From: Amphirosellinia nigrospora
Taxonomy: Eukaryota > Ascomycota > Sordariomycetes > Xylariales > Xylariaceae
Direction of reading: 5' to 3'
Assembly: GCA_004123355.1 (NCBI GenBank)
Contig: SCHM01000008.1
Span: 181,501-245,500, forward strand
Length of the DNA: 64,000 nt
The position numbers were made by a program, and so were the translations under genes. Below the pieces are notes generated by a model. The model worked only from the letters and a program-made list of their open reading frames with translations. It was not told the DNA's origin and searched no databases. This document shows positions 49,501 to 61,900 of the stretch, in pieces (within the stretch, counting starts at the first letter, position 1; each line of letters begins with the position of its first letter).

Positions 49501-52198
49501 GTTCAAAGATCTTTAAACTATCGGATGAGAGGAGCCTAGACAATATTGGCGCTAGAATTCGCTAATCCTCAAGGACACTTCATTCTAGGGCTATGACCAA
49601 AGGCCTGTTGGTAAAGGACTATAGGAATTCTCGAATTCAATTCGGTAATTCACACGGCTACAATCGCTGCGTTACAAGTACCAGGCAGCAACAAATTGTC
49701 GCATGGAGGAGGGAGAATGGAAGGGAGGGCTAAGCCATAAGCCAAGCCATGGCCACATCGAGACCCTATTTCCTACCCTCCTCTCCCCGCCTACCAAATC
49801 GTGTAACGAAGCGGCTGAACTAATGTCAAATCTGACCACCATAGCCAACTACCACGGGGCAACATCCACGACCCGTTTCGGCTATCGGCAGCGGGAACCA
49901 AGATCTTACAGTTTGGCCAACACGGCCACATCCGTCGAGGATCTCATGTGTTGGAACCCAAACCAGGCACATTCCTCATGGAATACTACACTGCGCAGAC
50001 CCAGTCTGTGTATTGTATTGGGCCGGCAACTCTTGCTTTATTTAGCGGGTGTCAAATGAGAAACGAATAACCGGGCGCTCGATGGTATCGGTAAAGAGAG
50101 TAGGTTGTCCTTTCGGTGTTTGTTCAGGGATGGAAGGGTCAAGTGATGACACCGTTAGCCCACTCACTACCTGAGTGTTCTATTCGACTGTTGGTTGACA
50201 TTGTTTGCTTTGCTTTCGACAATACAAAGATTTGGATCGGGCGGGAAGCAACCCTACACATGAATCAAGCAAGCAGGCATCATCAGCCACTCCTTCTTGC
50301 CTCTCATAACATTGCAAAAGTCCACATTATGGCCCTCTTACCTCGCTTATGAGCTATGTGGCACGCTTGACAGAGGCTCAAGGGTCTGTGCAGCAAACAC
50401 ACCGTTTCACGAAAGCCTTCCGTCTGCCTCGTCCCGAAGGGGAGGCCGCGGACATTATTGACTTTGCTCGTTCCACGTGCATGAGAACGTGTGCCCGGCT
50501 ACAGAGGAAAAGAAAGCCACCTCGCTCCATCTAAAATCTTTCTTTTGCTCTCGTGCGGGACTGGGAAGTCGTGTTCTCGGTGGCATAATGTTGTTGAACC
50601 GAGGGACTCTCGTATCCCACTATTCTGTGAGACGAGGCGATTGCTGACTTGCCTTCCCGCCTAGGCTGGTCTGTGTAGAACCTAGCTAGGCGGTCGACTT
50701 TCTTCTCGCTTCACAATGCTCGTCCCAGTAATGCTACTTGTGGTGTATATACTTACCCCCTTCGGGTCGTTTCTCAAGTTTGCTATTATCTGTAATCCAG
50801 CTGAGCCTATGAATGGTTTGAGAGACCCTCGCATAACAAAAATACGTGCTCAAGACCTGCCCAAGGCATAAGTCCCGTAAAATTTACACCGAGTTACAAG
50901 GCGAGAAGGTGGAAGGTTACTTCCGCCGCCGTATTATACCGCGGGATCCCCCGACCAAGTATCGAGGAGACGAGGCGATCGGTACCCAAACATCCCAGTG
51001 GCTCGCCACCCCGTGTCCCGTTTTTCTGAACATGCCGTCAACGAAAACAAAGATACGGATGCCAACGATTTCCCCTCCCCTAGTTTTATGTAACGCACAT
51101 AAGCAACAGCACCAACATACCCAGAAATATCTAACACGCACGAATGCATGCACTATCGATCCACTCGCTTAGGTCGAAGAAAGATCTGGGGAGGGGGTTT
51201 CCTAGATGCCTAATTCATCTCCGAGATGAAATCTCTAAATGCCCAAGACGCGTAGAAACCCAAGCGCGGCACGAATCTCTCTCTCTCTCTCACTTACCTC
51301 GCTCGTCATCCCGTCCCGGCGGGCGGCTGTTCCGAGACGCGACGCATCTCCAGGCTAGCGGCCGCTCCCGAGATATGCTTCTATACCCCCCTTTCCCCTG
51401 GATGTACATGCTAAAAACCTAACCCAAAGGATATGGTAGCATTGGAGTAGAGATCGACGGTGCAGGTTGGGTGATTGGGCCGACATCTATTCTTTTATCA
51501 TTCTATTTGCAGGGGTTGTTCGTACGGTTGTAGAGTATCCCTTTCCGTATCTCTCTTACATCTCGTAAGCTGGTATGTAGATGCCTTGCTATCGTTTACG
51601 CCGGTGGTGTCTGGAAGTTCGATATGATTGATCTATCGCTGTTAAGCCGGCACACGTTTCCCCCCTTCCTTTTCTACTCGCTTCTTATTCGCTTGTTAAT
51701 TGCACCTATCTATTTAAGAAGGGGTGAATTGATTGGTCTTGCAGACTTAGGAATTGCCATTGTGTATTAGTTCTCTGGTCTGGGAATATGGATACCTAGC
51801 TAGATGTAAAAGCTAATAGTTTTGTGCCCAAGTAAGCAGGTAGGGATAGTAGAATAGGCGAGGAACTACCTGGCCAATCGTCCAAAAGCGAACCTCGACG
51901 ACTTCCGTTAACTGTACACTGTAAGTCAGAAAGGGAGAATGGAGTATAGACGTCCTGAAAGCTACCTAGTCTGGCAGGAAACCTAGGGACGTAGCTGTCC
52001 TCACAAATCACCTAGAAACAGCGACGAATTTCCATACTGGAATCCACAATATAATCAATGTTAGGTATCTCGGGTAGGTAGTCATCCACGCGCAATATCA
52101 CATCACGCAGACACCAACGTGAAACCAGGCCAGTGAACTCCGAAAACCATATTATATATCATTGATCCAAGCCAAGCACGAACACCTATCACTCTAGA
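46566..52198. other. 5.6 kb gene-free stretch
   Basis: No gene could be supported. Features seen: TAGGTACCTACAG and related motifs at about 47160-47500 and 47620-47740, a CAG repeat at 48040-48058, a TC repeat at about 51271-51290, and many short frames without domain resemblance. The left end is the promoter of the 858-residue gene. Long noncoding RNA genes cannot be excluded. Confidence 0.4.
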
Positions 52199-54958
52199 CT
52201 AAATCACGATCCTCTCGAGGAATAGGAGCCTACTTTTTGACTGATTAAGTGGCCCGTCTCCCGAAGACTCCGCTGTACGACTTCTCCGCCCGAGACAACC
52301 TTGTGACTCGACACGCGCGACGCAGTCTTTAGGCCGAGCGGCAATGCCTTGGCGGTAGGGTCATTCACACGTACGGCGATGGGCTTTGAATTGTTAGCGT
52401 CCTGCACCCTCCGGTGGCTTTCTTCGAGGCTTCCTCAAGGTACTTGACCGGCCCAGACATGATGTGACGCAAGTACACCGTCTGTTCCATCCCTCGAGAG
52501 CAGCGGAGACCTCGTGCGTGAGGGAGCCGAGAAATCGGCCGCATCGTCGCCGGCCTTCATGGTGTCGTTGAGCAGCCAGCCGCTCGGGCCGAGGGAGTCT
52601 AAGCAGAGGCCGAGCAAGTCGGCGATGAGCTTGATGATGCCGTCGGGCGGTGCGTCGAATGGGACGTCTTCATCGTAGTCAACCTCGAGATAACGGTCCG
52701 TCCAGCCGCCTTTAACCAGCTCGATTCGGAGCACGTACATCAACGAGAGGACCTCTTCGGCTTGAAGGTGACGCGGAGAGCCTTGACGGCGGAGGAGGGT
52801 GGGCAGGCACCAAGCTTGGCAAAAGCAACACTGAGCCCCCTGCCACGAATGCCGGCATCTTCGTTGTTAAGGTAAGATACTGTTTTCTGGATTTCTTCCT
52901 CGAGGTCATCTAGCTCCATGCGATATTCTCATTATTGGCTGTGTCGTCTTCGTCTGTGGCGTCGTCGGCCGTACCATTTGTTAATAGCTTAGGGGTCTTA
53001 TCGGAGTCGTTGACCAACTCCAAGCTTTTCATCAGTGTCCTGAGAACCAGGAGGACCTCTAGAGCACCTAGATTGGTGGATGATAGATAGACGACCAAAA
53101 GCTCCAGGGAGGGATCAATCTCAGAGAGTCGGTGACGAGTTCTTCAGCGAGAAAGCTATCGACGGCTTCCTTTTCATCTAGTGTATCTCGGAAAGCCGCT
53201 CTCAGATTCGATAATGTTAGATGTCCAGCATCTGTAAGATAATTCAGAATATTACTCTGAGGAAGCTGAAAGATTAACCGCGGAATCGTCGAGTCATCGC
53301 GGAGAGCATTATTCCACTGAAATGACCGGCTTATTGCATATAATACCCATCTCCTATCTGCTGGCGGGTACTTCGCGCGTGATTTTGGAAGAAGCCAAGC
53401 TAGAGGATTCTTGGTTGATGCGTCTGTGTTGTCTCCGTTTGGCGTACGAGCTTGTAATAATGGTATGCCGAATTTGGCAGCTAAAACGCCTCAAAATCCG
53501 GAATATTGTTAGCGTTTAACAGAGAGTCGGCTTTCTTTTGATCAGCAGTCCATTGCTCCCAGTAGTCACCTCTTATCGAGCCTGGAAGGTAATTCGAGAA
53601 TACGGAGCTTTTAGGTGGCGACTTGGACATTTGTGTAGAACTCCGCTTTGTTGCGGAAGCCCGCGCCCTATTGAGTCAATAAGGAGACCCTCAGCACGTC
53701 GTTTCGCATGTCGATTCTTAGGGGCCTCTAACTGAATCGCCACTAAGTTGGAGCCGATGATTGAAATGGCACGCTCAAGTGAGAGAAGTAAGCGACTAAT
53801 TGGCATACAACGTGATTTTCACTTTTCCCCTCCAGGTCGATATCAACGGTATTTTGCAGTGACGATATACTGGATTTGAAAACAGAGAGCTGCGTATTGT
53901 GGCGCAAAGAAGAGACGTTTGCTCAGTGACAAGAAACGAATTGGTACCATCGAGTTGCATAGTCGATGCGATTTCGGGACGCTTGCTGTTAGATCGTGGA
54001 CGATGATTGTGAAGATGAAGCTCTAACAGAGCTCCGTTGCGAACATCAAGACGATATAATGGTGACTTGCTTTCGCTTTTAAGGGGAGAGACTAAAGGCA
54101 TGGCATAAAGCTGCACTACGCCTTGGTTTGCCCGTATAGAGGTGTGCGACGAGGGTACCCGGCTGACGATGTGGAGGTGTCGACTGCGGTGTCCAGCTGC
54201 GCCAGAGCTTGAAACCAACACAAAAACTCCGTATCTTCATCAGAGCCTCGGCAGAATCAGACAGAAGGCTGAATGCATCGTTATTGCCCTTGAATATACC
54301 CTTGACTGCCTCGGAGGCCGACACGGTACGGCAAAATTCGATGGTGAAGTTTGTTTTCGCATCCTCGCAAGATCCTGGAGCATGGCCAGCGGCGTGGATG
54401 TCCATTTCTGCTCTAGACTCTCGCTGTTGAGGCATACTATCTCGCCGTCTGCCCTTATCACTAGAAGCTCACTGTCGTGACCGGCCTCCGCTGCTTCGTC
54501 CGAAGCTGGCCCCCTCAACACTGGCGCAAGCCACACAACGGGGTGGCCTTGACCCAGTGAAGCGGAGCGGGTGACCTGGCTTGCCTTGCCCGACTCACTG
54601 ACGACGTCTTTGAACAGAGTGATCTTGTTGACCTGGGACTCGTCGGATGCGGCATAGGTGTAACGCGATACATCCTTGGTGGAATCGGATCGGCACCGGA
54701 TGGAGCTGGCCGGGCACGAGATGCGCGACTGAGGGGGATGGGGTACGATGTGACGAGTCTCGAGGAAGATACGTCGTAGATGTTGATGGCCTCTCCGTCA
54801 ATGCCCACTGTCAATTCGGCGCGGCGTCTCTTCCGTTTCTTGGAACCCGGCGCATATCCATAAACCTCGCCGACGACGTAGGTGCCCGTGATGGGATCGA
54901 GAGGCCGCGGCAGCGTGGTCAGCACATAGGGCTTCTGGACCTGGAACTGGGAAGCCAT
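52199..54958 (-). CDS. utp8: Utp8 (t-UTP/SSU processome subunit), beta-propeller
   Basis: The start chosen is MASQFQVQKPYVLTTLPRPL at 54958; the stop after SYSLERIVI is at 52199; about 900 residues. The N-terminal half matches the fungal Utp8 beta-propeller: DPITGTYVVGEVYG, ELTVGIDGEAINIYDVSSS, SRYTYAASDESQVNKITLF, ELLVIRADGEIVCL and SLEQKWTSTPLAML. The C-terminal part has VLRIELVKGGWTDRYLEVDY and PPDGIIKLIADLLGLCLDSL, and the end segment ALPLGLKTASRVSSHKVVSG. Utp8 belongs to the t-UTP subcomplex that drives pre-18S rRNA transcription and processing in the nucleolus, and in yeast also helps nuclear tRNA export. At least six frame switches occur, the last being a missing C before the stop. Exon structure in the middle (52.9-54.1 kb) is unresolved. 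Confidence 0.8.
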
Positions 54959-55219
54959 TGCGGGGGGCGCGGGTTCGCGTTTAGGAGTCGGATGCCGCAC
55001 GTTGACTTTGACTCGTTTTCCCAGCTATTTCACGATGCGTAGTGACGGCTTCAAGCTCGGACCCAATCCAATCTAAGAAAAAAAAAAGTTCCTCCAGGTC
55101 GGCCTGCAAGCTTTAAAACACCGATGATAGTGGGGCTGATGGGCATACGGTGGTCTATAGGGACTAAGAGGACAAAAGTTGGAGTGGCACCTCGTAAATT
55201 ATTGGCTAAGGGATTTTAG

Positions 55220-55360
55220 GTAAAATTTATAGAGCTTTATATACGTAGGTTTATTAAGGTTTGCGTGTGTTCGTAGGTTTATAGAGGTATATGTTTGTAG
55301 GTGTGTTTGTAGGGGTGTGTATATGGAGGTTTGTATGTATGTTCGTAGGTGTTACATACT
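55220..55360 (+). repeat. Degenerate G/T-rich tandem tract
   Basis: Repeated units around GTAGGT(T/G)TAT/GTGTGT on the plus strand, roughly 10-20 bp long and imperfect. The strand asymmetry (almost no C) is striking. Confidence 0.55.
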
Positions 55361-55571
55361 ATAAGAATACTGGCCACTACTTCACTACGCTATGGCTCCT
55401 TTAGGCAAAAAGAACGTGGGATAACCAAGGTGGACTATATAGATTACGGATATTAGACTACCGAAGGTTTTGGCTAGGTACTCCGTAACTTGTTGCACTT
55501 CATAAAATAAGTTTATTGTACTGAATCTACAAGTAAGGAAAAAGTGTGTGAGGTTGCCATAGCCACAGGCA

Positions 55572-55617
55572 TTACGGGTGGTGTGGCGCCAGCCACTTAG
55601 CTGGCCACCACCCGTAA
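55572..55617. repeat. Inverted repeat, 17 bp stem
   Basis: TTACGGGTGGTG pairs with CACCACCCGTAA over 12 bp. After a 4-base bulge (TGGC), GCCAG pairs with CTGGC over 5 bp; the loop is CCACTTAG. All 17 pairs are Watson-Crick. Confidence 0.85.
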
Positions 55618-56085
55618 CATACGCTACTGTAGTACAGAACTGCCAAGCCTCTGTCAGCTGTCAAGCACTGAAGAGAGTTGGACCCTCAAGAGCTTCTATC
55701 AATTTACATAGTAGTCGGAATGACGCGCTTAGTCGCGACCTAACACGCGCCTGTAAGTGGCTTCGGCATCCCGATCCATCGATCTCCATTTACACGCGAA
55801 TATTTCTAACTCACAGCACCTTCTACACATTGCACGTGTTGGTGCACCAACTACGAACACCTACTCGAACACCCCAACTCAAACATTTAGACTCTACCTA
55901 CCAGCTACTGTCTCACGTATATTCGCCTTGTTACAGCGAATATATGCACTCTTCTCTGCACACCTGCCTGGTACTTGCCAGGCTGCTTTAACTCTCGGCT
56001 TTATATAACCTTATCTCATGGTTTGCCTTGCCTGACACGCAGAAGGTGCCTGGGGCTCTCATTTAGGAGTTCTTCACTGGTCAGC

Positions 56086-59000
56086 ATGGCCGGGATTGGT
56101 CATGATGCCGAGGTGCACCTCAAAAGACTGCACCCGTTCTTCTCGGCTCCCAACCCATTCACAAGACCAACGACGCCGTAACCCCTCCGACACCTGATCC
56201 ATCGTGCAGTCCCGCGTCCGACGAATCGACAAATGACCCAGCCGAGCACCTCTACGATCGTGGTGAACCGCAGGAACGCAAGCGTAAGCGCCGGAAGACC
56301 GACCCGTCGTTTAATGTACCCGAGATCGTTCCTAAGGCTCCGCGCACGAAACGCCGGACACGGGTTTCTGCTGGCCCTAGCATTATAAAGCACTTCGGCC
56401 AAGGCCTTGTGGAGGACAAGCAGGTCGATGCTAAACAGGCGGAGAACGGGGGTGAAATACGTGAGGCACCTGATGACCACGCTAATCAAATTTCCTACTT
56501 GTATGCGACGAATGGCCAGGATGTCACGAGAGATGATGAGAGTCGGGGGTGTTTCAGTCGACATGTGGTCAGAAGCCACAGAAGCTCCTAAAGTTCAACC
56601 CATCGACTGGCACAATTGGATCTCCTCCGCGCTCTAAACTAGCGACTGTGGTAACACCGAGTACGGGCAAGAAGCGTGGCCGAAAACCCAAAGCTTTCGT
56701 TGTGGTTGTACCATACGGGATGGACGCGGAATCGCGAGAGCGAGTTGGTCAACAGATTAATCAGGTCCTTCTGGGCACCACCAGAATTACCCCGTCTAAT
56801 TCAACAGCCGCGGCCCCTAAAACTCCGCCTTCCAATGAAACAGCTACCAATAGTAAAGTCTCGAAGACGCCGACGCCCGAAAAGCCTGCACATCCATTCT
56901 TCCAAGCAAAGGCAAAGCACCGCCTTCCAACGACGACAGATCAAAGACGAAAAAGGACACTTCATCCTCACGACAAGTTATCTTCACCTCTACCCCTTGC
57001 TCGCCTAGGCAAGCTCGCCCCGCTCCTTCGAGCTCATCCCTACTCATGTTGGGGTCGAAGAAGAGTAATTTTAAGATACCTGGAGCACAACATCCGGCAT
57101 GGCCATGGCGTGACATGGTTCACGTTCGTAATAGCCCACCCCCAGATCTAAAAAACGATCCCGGTCGCGGATCGATCACGGGAAAACCCAGAGAACGAAA
57201 GGCTAAGGGTCAGTCAATTCACGTTGCCGAACACGAAAGTATCTTGTGTGGAGCCGCCTCAAAGTTAGGGGTTCGCCAGCTTGTCGACGAGCTTAAATCG
57301 ACGAACGATAAAGAATTTTATCCCATAGCACCCTCTGTTCGGGTACCTACAAAACACTTCGAGACCGGTCGGAAGCTACAAGCACGGGTATTCCAAGAGC
57401 TTCGTACACTGACACACCATGGTGCCCCAACGAAAACACACCCAGCCATTGTTAACGCCTACAACTCCATAGCAACAACACTGTCTGCATTTGACATGTC
57501 CACGTGCGAGTCGGTTGCTTGGGCCCAGAAGTATGCACCCACCTCAGCGCATTGTGTACTTCAAAATGGGCGTGAAGCTGAACTCCTACGGGACTGGCTC
57601 CAGAGTTTGAAAGTCCAAGCAGTAGATACAGGTGCGTCAGACAATGCGCCTAAAAGTAAGACCGCTTCTGCTCCGAGAAAGAAGCGCAGACATAAGAAAT
57701 TAGAAGGATTCGTAGTATCTAGTGACGAGGAAGCAAACGATATGGATGAAATTGACGATGATGAGCCGCAATGGCTTGCTCATGGCAGTCGAGGCGACAG
57801 CAAAAAAACGGTTGTGCGGTCTGGCGATGTTGTTGATCGAGGGGGCAAATCAGGTGTCCGATTAACCAATGCTGTGCTACTAAGTGGACCACACGGATGT
57901 GGCAAGACAGCAACAGTATATGCGATAGCTAAGGAGCTCGATTTTGAAGTCTTCGAAATTAACGCTGGAGCACGCCGAAGCGGCAAAGACATATTAGAAA
58001 AAGTTGGGGATATGACACGGAATCATCTTGTCAATAACCAACAGAAAGATGAACGTCCCGACAGCGCGGCTGATCATGAAGTTGCCATTGATCTTAAGTC
58101 CGGGAAGCAGGGGATGATGACATCTTTCTTCCAGCGTAAACCCGCCCAACCGACGAAAGACGCTCAAGCGACGATTCAAACGGTTGAAATACCGGTGCCC
58201 GCACCACAAGAGAAGAAGGCCAATAGGGATCAGAAGCAGTCATTAATCTTGTTAGAGGAAGTCGATATTCTCTATGAAGAAGATAAGCAGTTCTGGGCTA
58301 CCGTCATATCCATGATTGCCCAGTCTAAAAGGCCATTTATAATGACCTGCAACCACGAATCAATCGTACCGGTACAAAATTTGAAACTACATGGAATCTT
58401 CCGCTTTTCCTCCCCGCCGGTAGACTTGGCCGTCGATATGCTTCTCCTAATTGCCGCTAATGAGGGGCATGCTCTAAGGAGATGTGCCGTTGAGGCACTC
58501 TATACGTCGCGCAATCATGACCTTCGCGCCGCAATCACCGAACTCAATTACTGGTGTCAGATCGGCGTGGGTGACCTTCGTGGCGGCTTCGACTGGTTCT
58601 ATCCCCGATGGCCAAAAGGAAGTGATGTTGACGAACAAGGACACACGATTCGAGTTGTCAGTGAAGAGACATATCACAGAGGCATGGGCTGGCTTAATAG
58701 AGACTTGGCAACTATCGAGCCGCCATCATTTTCTCTTGTGCCAGACCTGCATAGAGAGGCGTGGGATCACTGGGGGTGGATATATCCGACCATCATGAGT
58801 TTGAAGACTCCTCTAGCTGGGTCAAGAAAGCCGCCGAACAGGCTTCTTGCCGAGCGGACCGCCTAGCTCTCTTACAATCCATCGAGAGATTCACGGAGAG
58901 CGTCAGCGAATCGGATGTCTGCGGCCCCTTTATGTCCGCTCTCTCAAACCAAATTACTCTCGATGCAACAATGCCAGATTTGCATGCTAAGACATTGGAC

Positions 59001-59670
59001 GATTTCACCATTGGCCATAAGGTATTAGAAGCTGCACCATTATGTTATTACGATTCGATCTCCTTGGGTGTGTCCGCTTCGCTCAGGCTCCTTGCTCAAT
59101 CGAAATTGGTTGGCAATCAACTCGCATTCAATAGCATATGTCCTATGAAACGTTTTGACGATAGGCGCGTAACCTGCGACATTGAATATCATCTGAGTAA
59201 TTCTTCACGGACAGAGGACCTGATCAAACGAAAGGACTATAGCGTCGCGTTCGACCCCATCGCTGCATCCGAAAAGATATTGGCAAACGGCTATCTAGAC
59301 CCGTCTGTGTTCGATCGGGAAATGACCCCCTTTGTCTAGATGTGGCCCCTACGTTCGCAGTATTGTGTCATACGACCAGCGGCTCAACGACGAGCGCCGT
59401 ACGCGGAGCAACCTTCTAAGCGAAGGTGGAAGACCTGAGAAAAAGCGTATGCGAACGACGAGGGCTGCGCTCTCCGCACTAGAAGGTGGTTCGAGAGCAA
59501 CAACGAGACGCGAGAAGTACTTCGCGGCGGATCTCAATCCCTATCTTGTTCTGCGCACCGGTGGACGAGGCTGGGGAGAACTGGCAACTCAGATGAGCGT
59601 GACTACCAATGGCTGTGTTACCCAAGACAAGAGTGATACGGATATACTTACCACCTCTAATCAATCTTAG
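56086..59670 (+). CDS. elg1: Elg1/ATAD5-type RFC-like AAA+ clamp unloader
   Basis: Starts MAGIGHDAEVHLKRLHPFF at 56086; about 1190 residues, usual for Elg1. The N-terminal third is disordered, with an AT-hook-like KRGRKPK, a SUMO-interaction-like FVVVVPYG, and two HPFF motifs. The AAA+ domain has Walker A GPHGCGKT, then FEVFEINAGARRSGKDIL, Walker B SLILLEEVDILYEED, and sensor region PFIMTCNHES. A PIP-box QGMMTSFF lies between Walker A and B. The C-terminal part binds the small RFC subunits in homologues. The protein forms an alternative RFC that unloads PCNA (preferably SUMO- or ubiquitin-modified) after replication. About five single-base breaks (near 56170, 56545, 56900-57045, 58795 and 59330) fall at homopolymers or low-complexity stretches. 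It is divergent from Utp8. Confidence 0.92.
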
Positions 59671-59936
59671 CCCGCGGCTCAAAAATATTATGTGTACATA
59701 GGGTATAAAATATGGAATCATCGTCTTCTTGCATCGAGGAGTGGCGTGGGCGTTATGGGAGCGAGCATGACCACTGACTATTGAGTTAAAATTGCTATAG
59801 CATTTACAGCTTATATATATAGCCCATAGCATATGCACACACGTACATGAATCCTAAGCTAGCTCATCTTAAATTATCTACCTCATACTCGCAGCATCTT
59901 CACCCCAAGCGGAACTTTTCATGTATGTTTGCGATT

Positions 59937-61900
59937 TCATGACTCAGGCCCGCCACCCTGCCCCGCGTTCTGCACCACATACGCGTAGACATCCGCGGGG
60001 TATCAAAGCTCACGGGAAGACCCTGGGCGTCCCCGAAGCGCGCACAGTCGGCCACCAGGCCGCCGGGCGTAGAATCTGAGCTCGTGCGCATGTGATAGGC
60101 GAAGGAGTCGAAGACTGTCGACGTCAGGTTGAGAGGGGTGTTGTTGAGCGTGTTTGGGAGGTCGGCTGGGGATGAGGTCGAGAGGTCCCCGGTGAGCAGA
60201 AATACGCCGGCGTCGATGGCGTCCCGAGGTTTTGGAATGCGAAGATCCGGGTCGTGTCGTTGGCGTAGGGGCCCGTTTGGTGGAAGTAGTTTCCCGTCAC
60301 GAGGGCCGAGGAGCTGGTGGGGTGTTAACTTATGCTGGGTCACTTTTGGTCACGCTTTTTCGTTCTTGGAGAAGAAAGGGGTTGGGATGGGATGGAAAGG
60401 GAGGGGAGGGCTTGTTTACGTACAGGTTATATATGCCGAGATGGTATTGGAAATCGGGCGTGTAGGGATCTTCGTCGTCTCCGTTGCTCGTCTCGCGCCG
60501 CCCTGCCGATATCGAACTGGTATATAATCCACCAAACTCTTTCACACCGTCGTCATCATCCACGTCATCATCCACGTCATACAAAGGGGGCTGATTCGCA
60601 TAGTTCTCGAAGACGTTGTTGGCGACGTAAACGTGCCGAAGCGCATGAGGGGGTTCCGGCTGAGGGAGTTGGCGAACCGGTTCCCGAAGACGGTGAAGCG
60701 CATCCTCCGATGTCGCGGGGCCCCTCCTTCTCGCCGCCGCCCCAGAGCAGGCTCTTGTGGTGGTTCGCCACGACGTTGTGGCTGAAGGTGATGTCGTCGG
60801 AGCCGTCCTCGACGTCGAAGAGCCCGTCGTACCGGTCGACCATCCACCCCCAGAGGCGGATGTCGTCGGGCGCGACGGCGCCCGCCGCGGAGTCTTCGAA
60901 CGTGTTCCCGTCCAGCCACGCCGTCGTCGTCGTGACGAAGGATACGGCGTCGTACGCGCGTTCCAGGTCGAGGGTACGTCTCCGGGGCCGGGAAGCAGTC
61001 GCGCGGCGACGTGAGGCGCAGGTTGCGGATTATAATGTTGCTTCGGCTGTTGAAGACGAGGGATACACCGTTCAGATAAGCTGTGGACTGGATTTGTCGG
61101 TTAGAGACGTTTGCTCCTTGTGCGATGTGTGCAAGTTGGATTTAGGGGCTTCGAGGTTATGGTCGAGTCGTGCATCACGGGATTCTTATCGGTGCCGGAG
61201 CGTCCGTCACCTTGCAAGACGAAGAATGGCCCTTGGCTTTTACTTACGTCCATTCCAATCAGCGTCAGGTTCCCTGAGCATCAATCGATTCCCACGATTT
61301 CTGCACATTTTGGCCGTATTGCGCCATCCCTAGCGTCACAGCACAAGTCAACACCAGTTCTCACGACTTTAAATCTTGGGCGAACGCATCTCATCTCATC
61401 TCATCTACGCCCCCGTCACAATTGGATAGCGAAGGAAGGCCTACATTCTGCCGGTTCAGCAGCGCGAGATACTCGGTCGCATTCCGGCCCTCGAACATCT
61501 CGCCCGCCGCGACAGCCGCCTTGACGGCGTCCGTGTACGTGGCGTAGCGCCATGACGTACAGCGTGAAGTTGTATGCCGGCACGCTGCTCGAGTCGACGT
61601 AGTACTGGCAGTCCCCGTCGAACGTCTCGTTGATCTGGCTGCCCCGGATCTCCCCCCGCACGTACACCGTCCGCGGCCCCTCCATCTTCAGGACGCGCCG
61701 CAGATCCATCATGTCCTCGACCACGTACGTGTTTCTCGCGGCGAGGCCCCCGCCCGTCGCCGCGCTGCCGAAGCCGAAGGGTTCCCGCGAGGGCAGCGCG
61801 GGTGCCTCTCGGCCGCGAGGCCCCGGGAAAGAGAGCCGGCCGCGGTAGGCCAGCGCCCGAAGGCTGTGAGGAGAAGGATATGTGTTAACCGCATCGCCAT
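59937..61900 (-). CDS. Secreted pectate lyase-like protein (PL1, right-handed beta-helix)
   Basis: The start MAMRLTHILLLTA (61900, or M61894) is a signal peptide; the stop is at 59937 after NAGQGGGPES. The mature region starts with a Gly-rich REPFGFGSAATGGG and TYVVEDMMDLRRVL, then GPRTVYVRGEI and YVDSSSVPAYNFTLYVMA. The helix core has NLTLIGMD, NGVSLVFNSRSN, IIIRNLRLTSPRDCFP, WMVDRYDGLFDVEDGSDD, ITFSHNVVANHHKSLLWGG, RMRFTVFGNRF and SLSRNPLMRFGTF. These match the fungal PL1 pectate-lyase-like group, which cleaves polygalacturonate by beta-elimination outside the cell. At least three introns are inferred (near 61450-61290, 61246-61065 and 60430-60320). Several single-base breaks occur (near 61830, 60990-60950, 60690 and 60050). 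It is divergent from the phosphatase gene. Confidence 0.82.

Larger units (their letters stand above)
54959..56085. promoter_or_regulatory. Divergent region, Utp8 / Elg1, with GT-rich tract and hairpin
   Basis: About 1.1 kb. The first 100 bp should be the Utp8 promoter. A degenerate G/T-rich tract (55220-55360; units like GTAGGTTTAT and GTAGGTGTGT) and a strong inverted repeat (55572-55617) suggest an old inserted element in the middle. No open frame was recognisable. The right end should hold the Elg1 promoter. Confidence 0.4.

Noticed and set aside
55572-55625. Helitron 3' end
   Set aside because: A hairpin is present, but the bases after it do not give CTRR at the expected distance and no Rep/helicase sequence is near.
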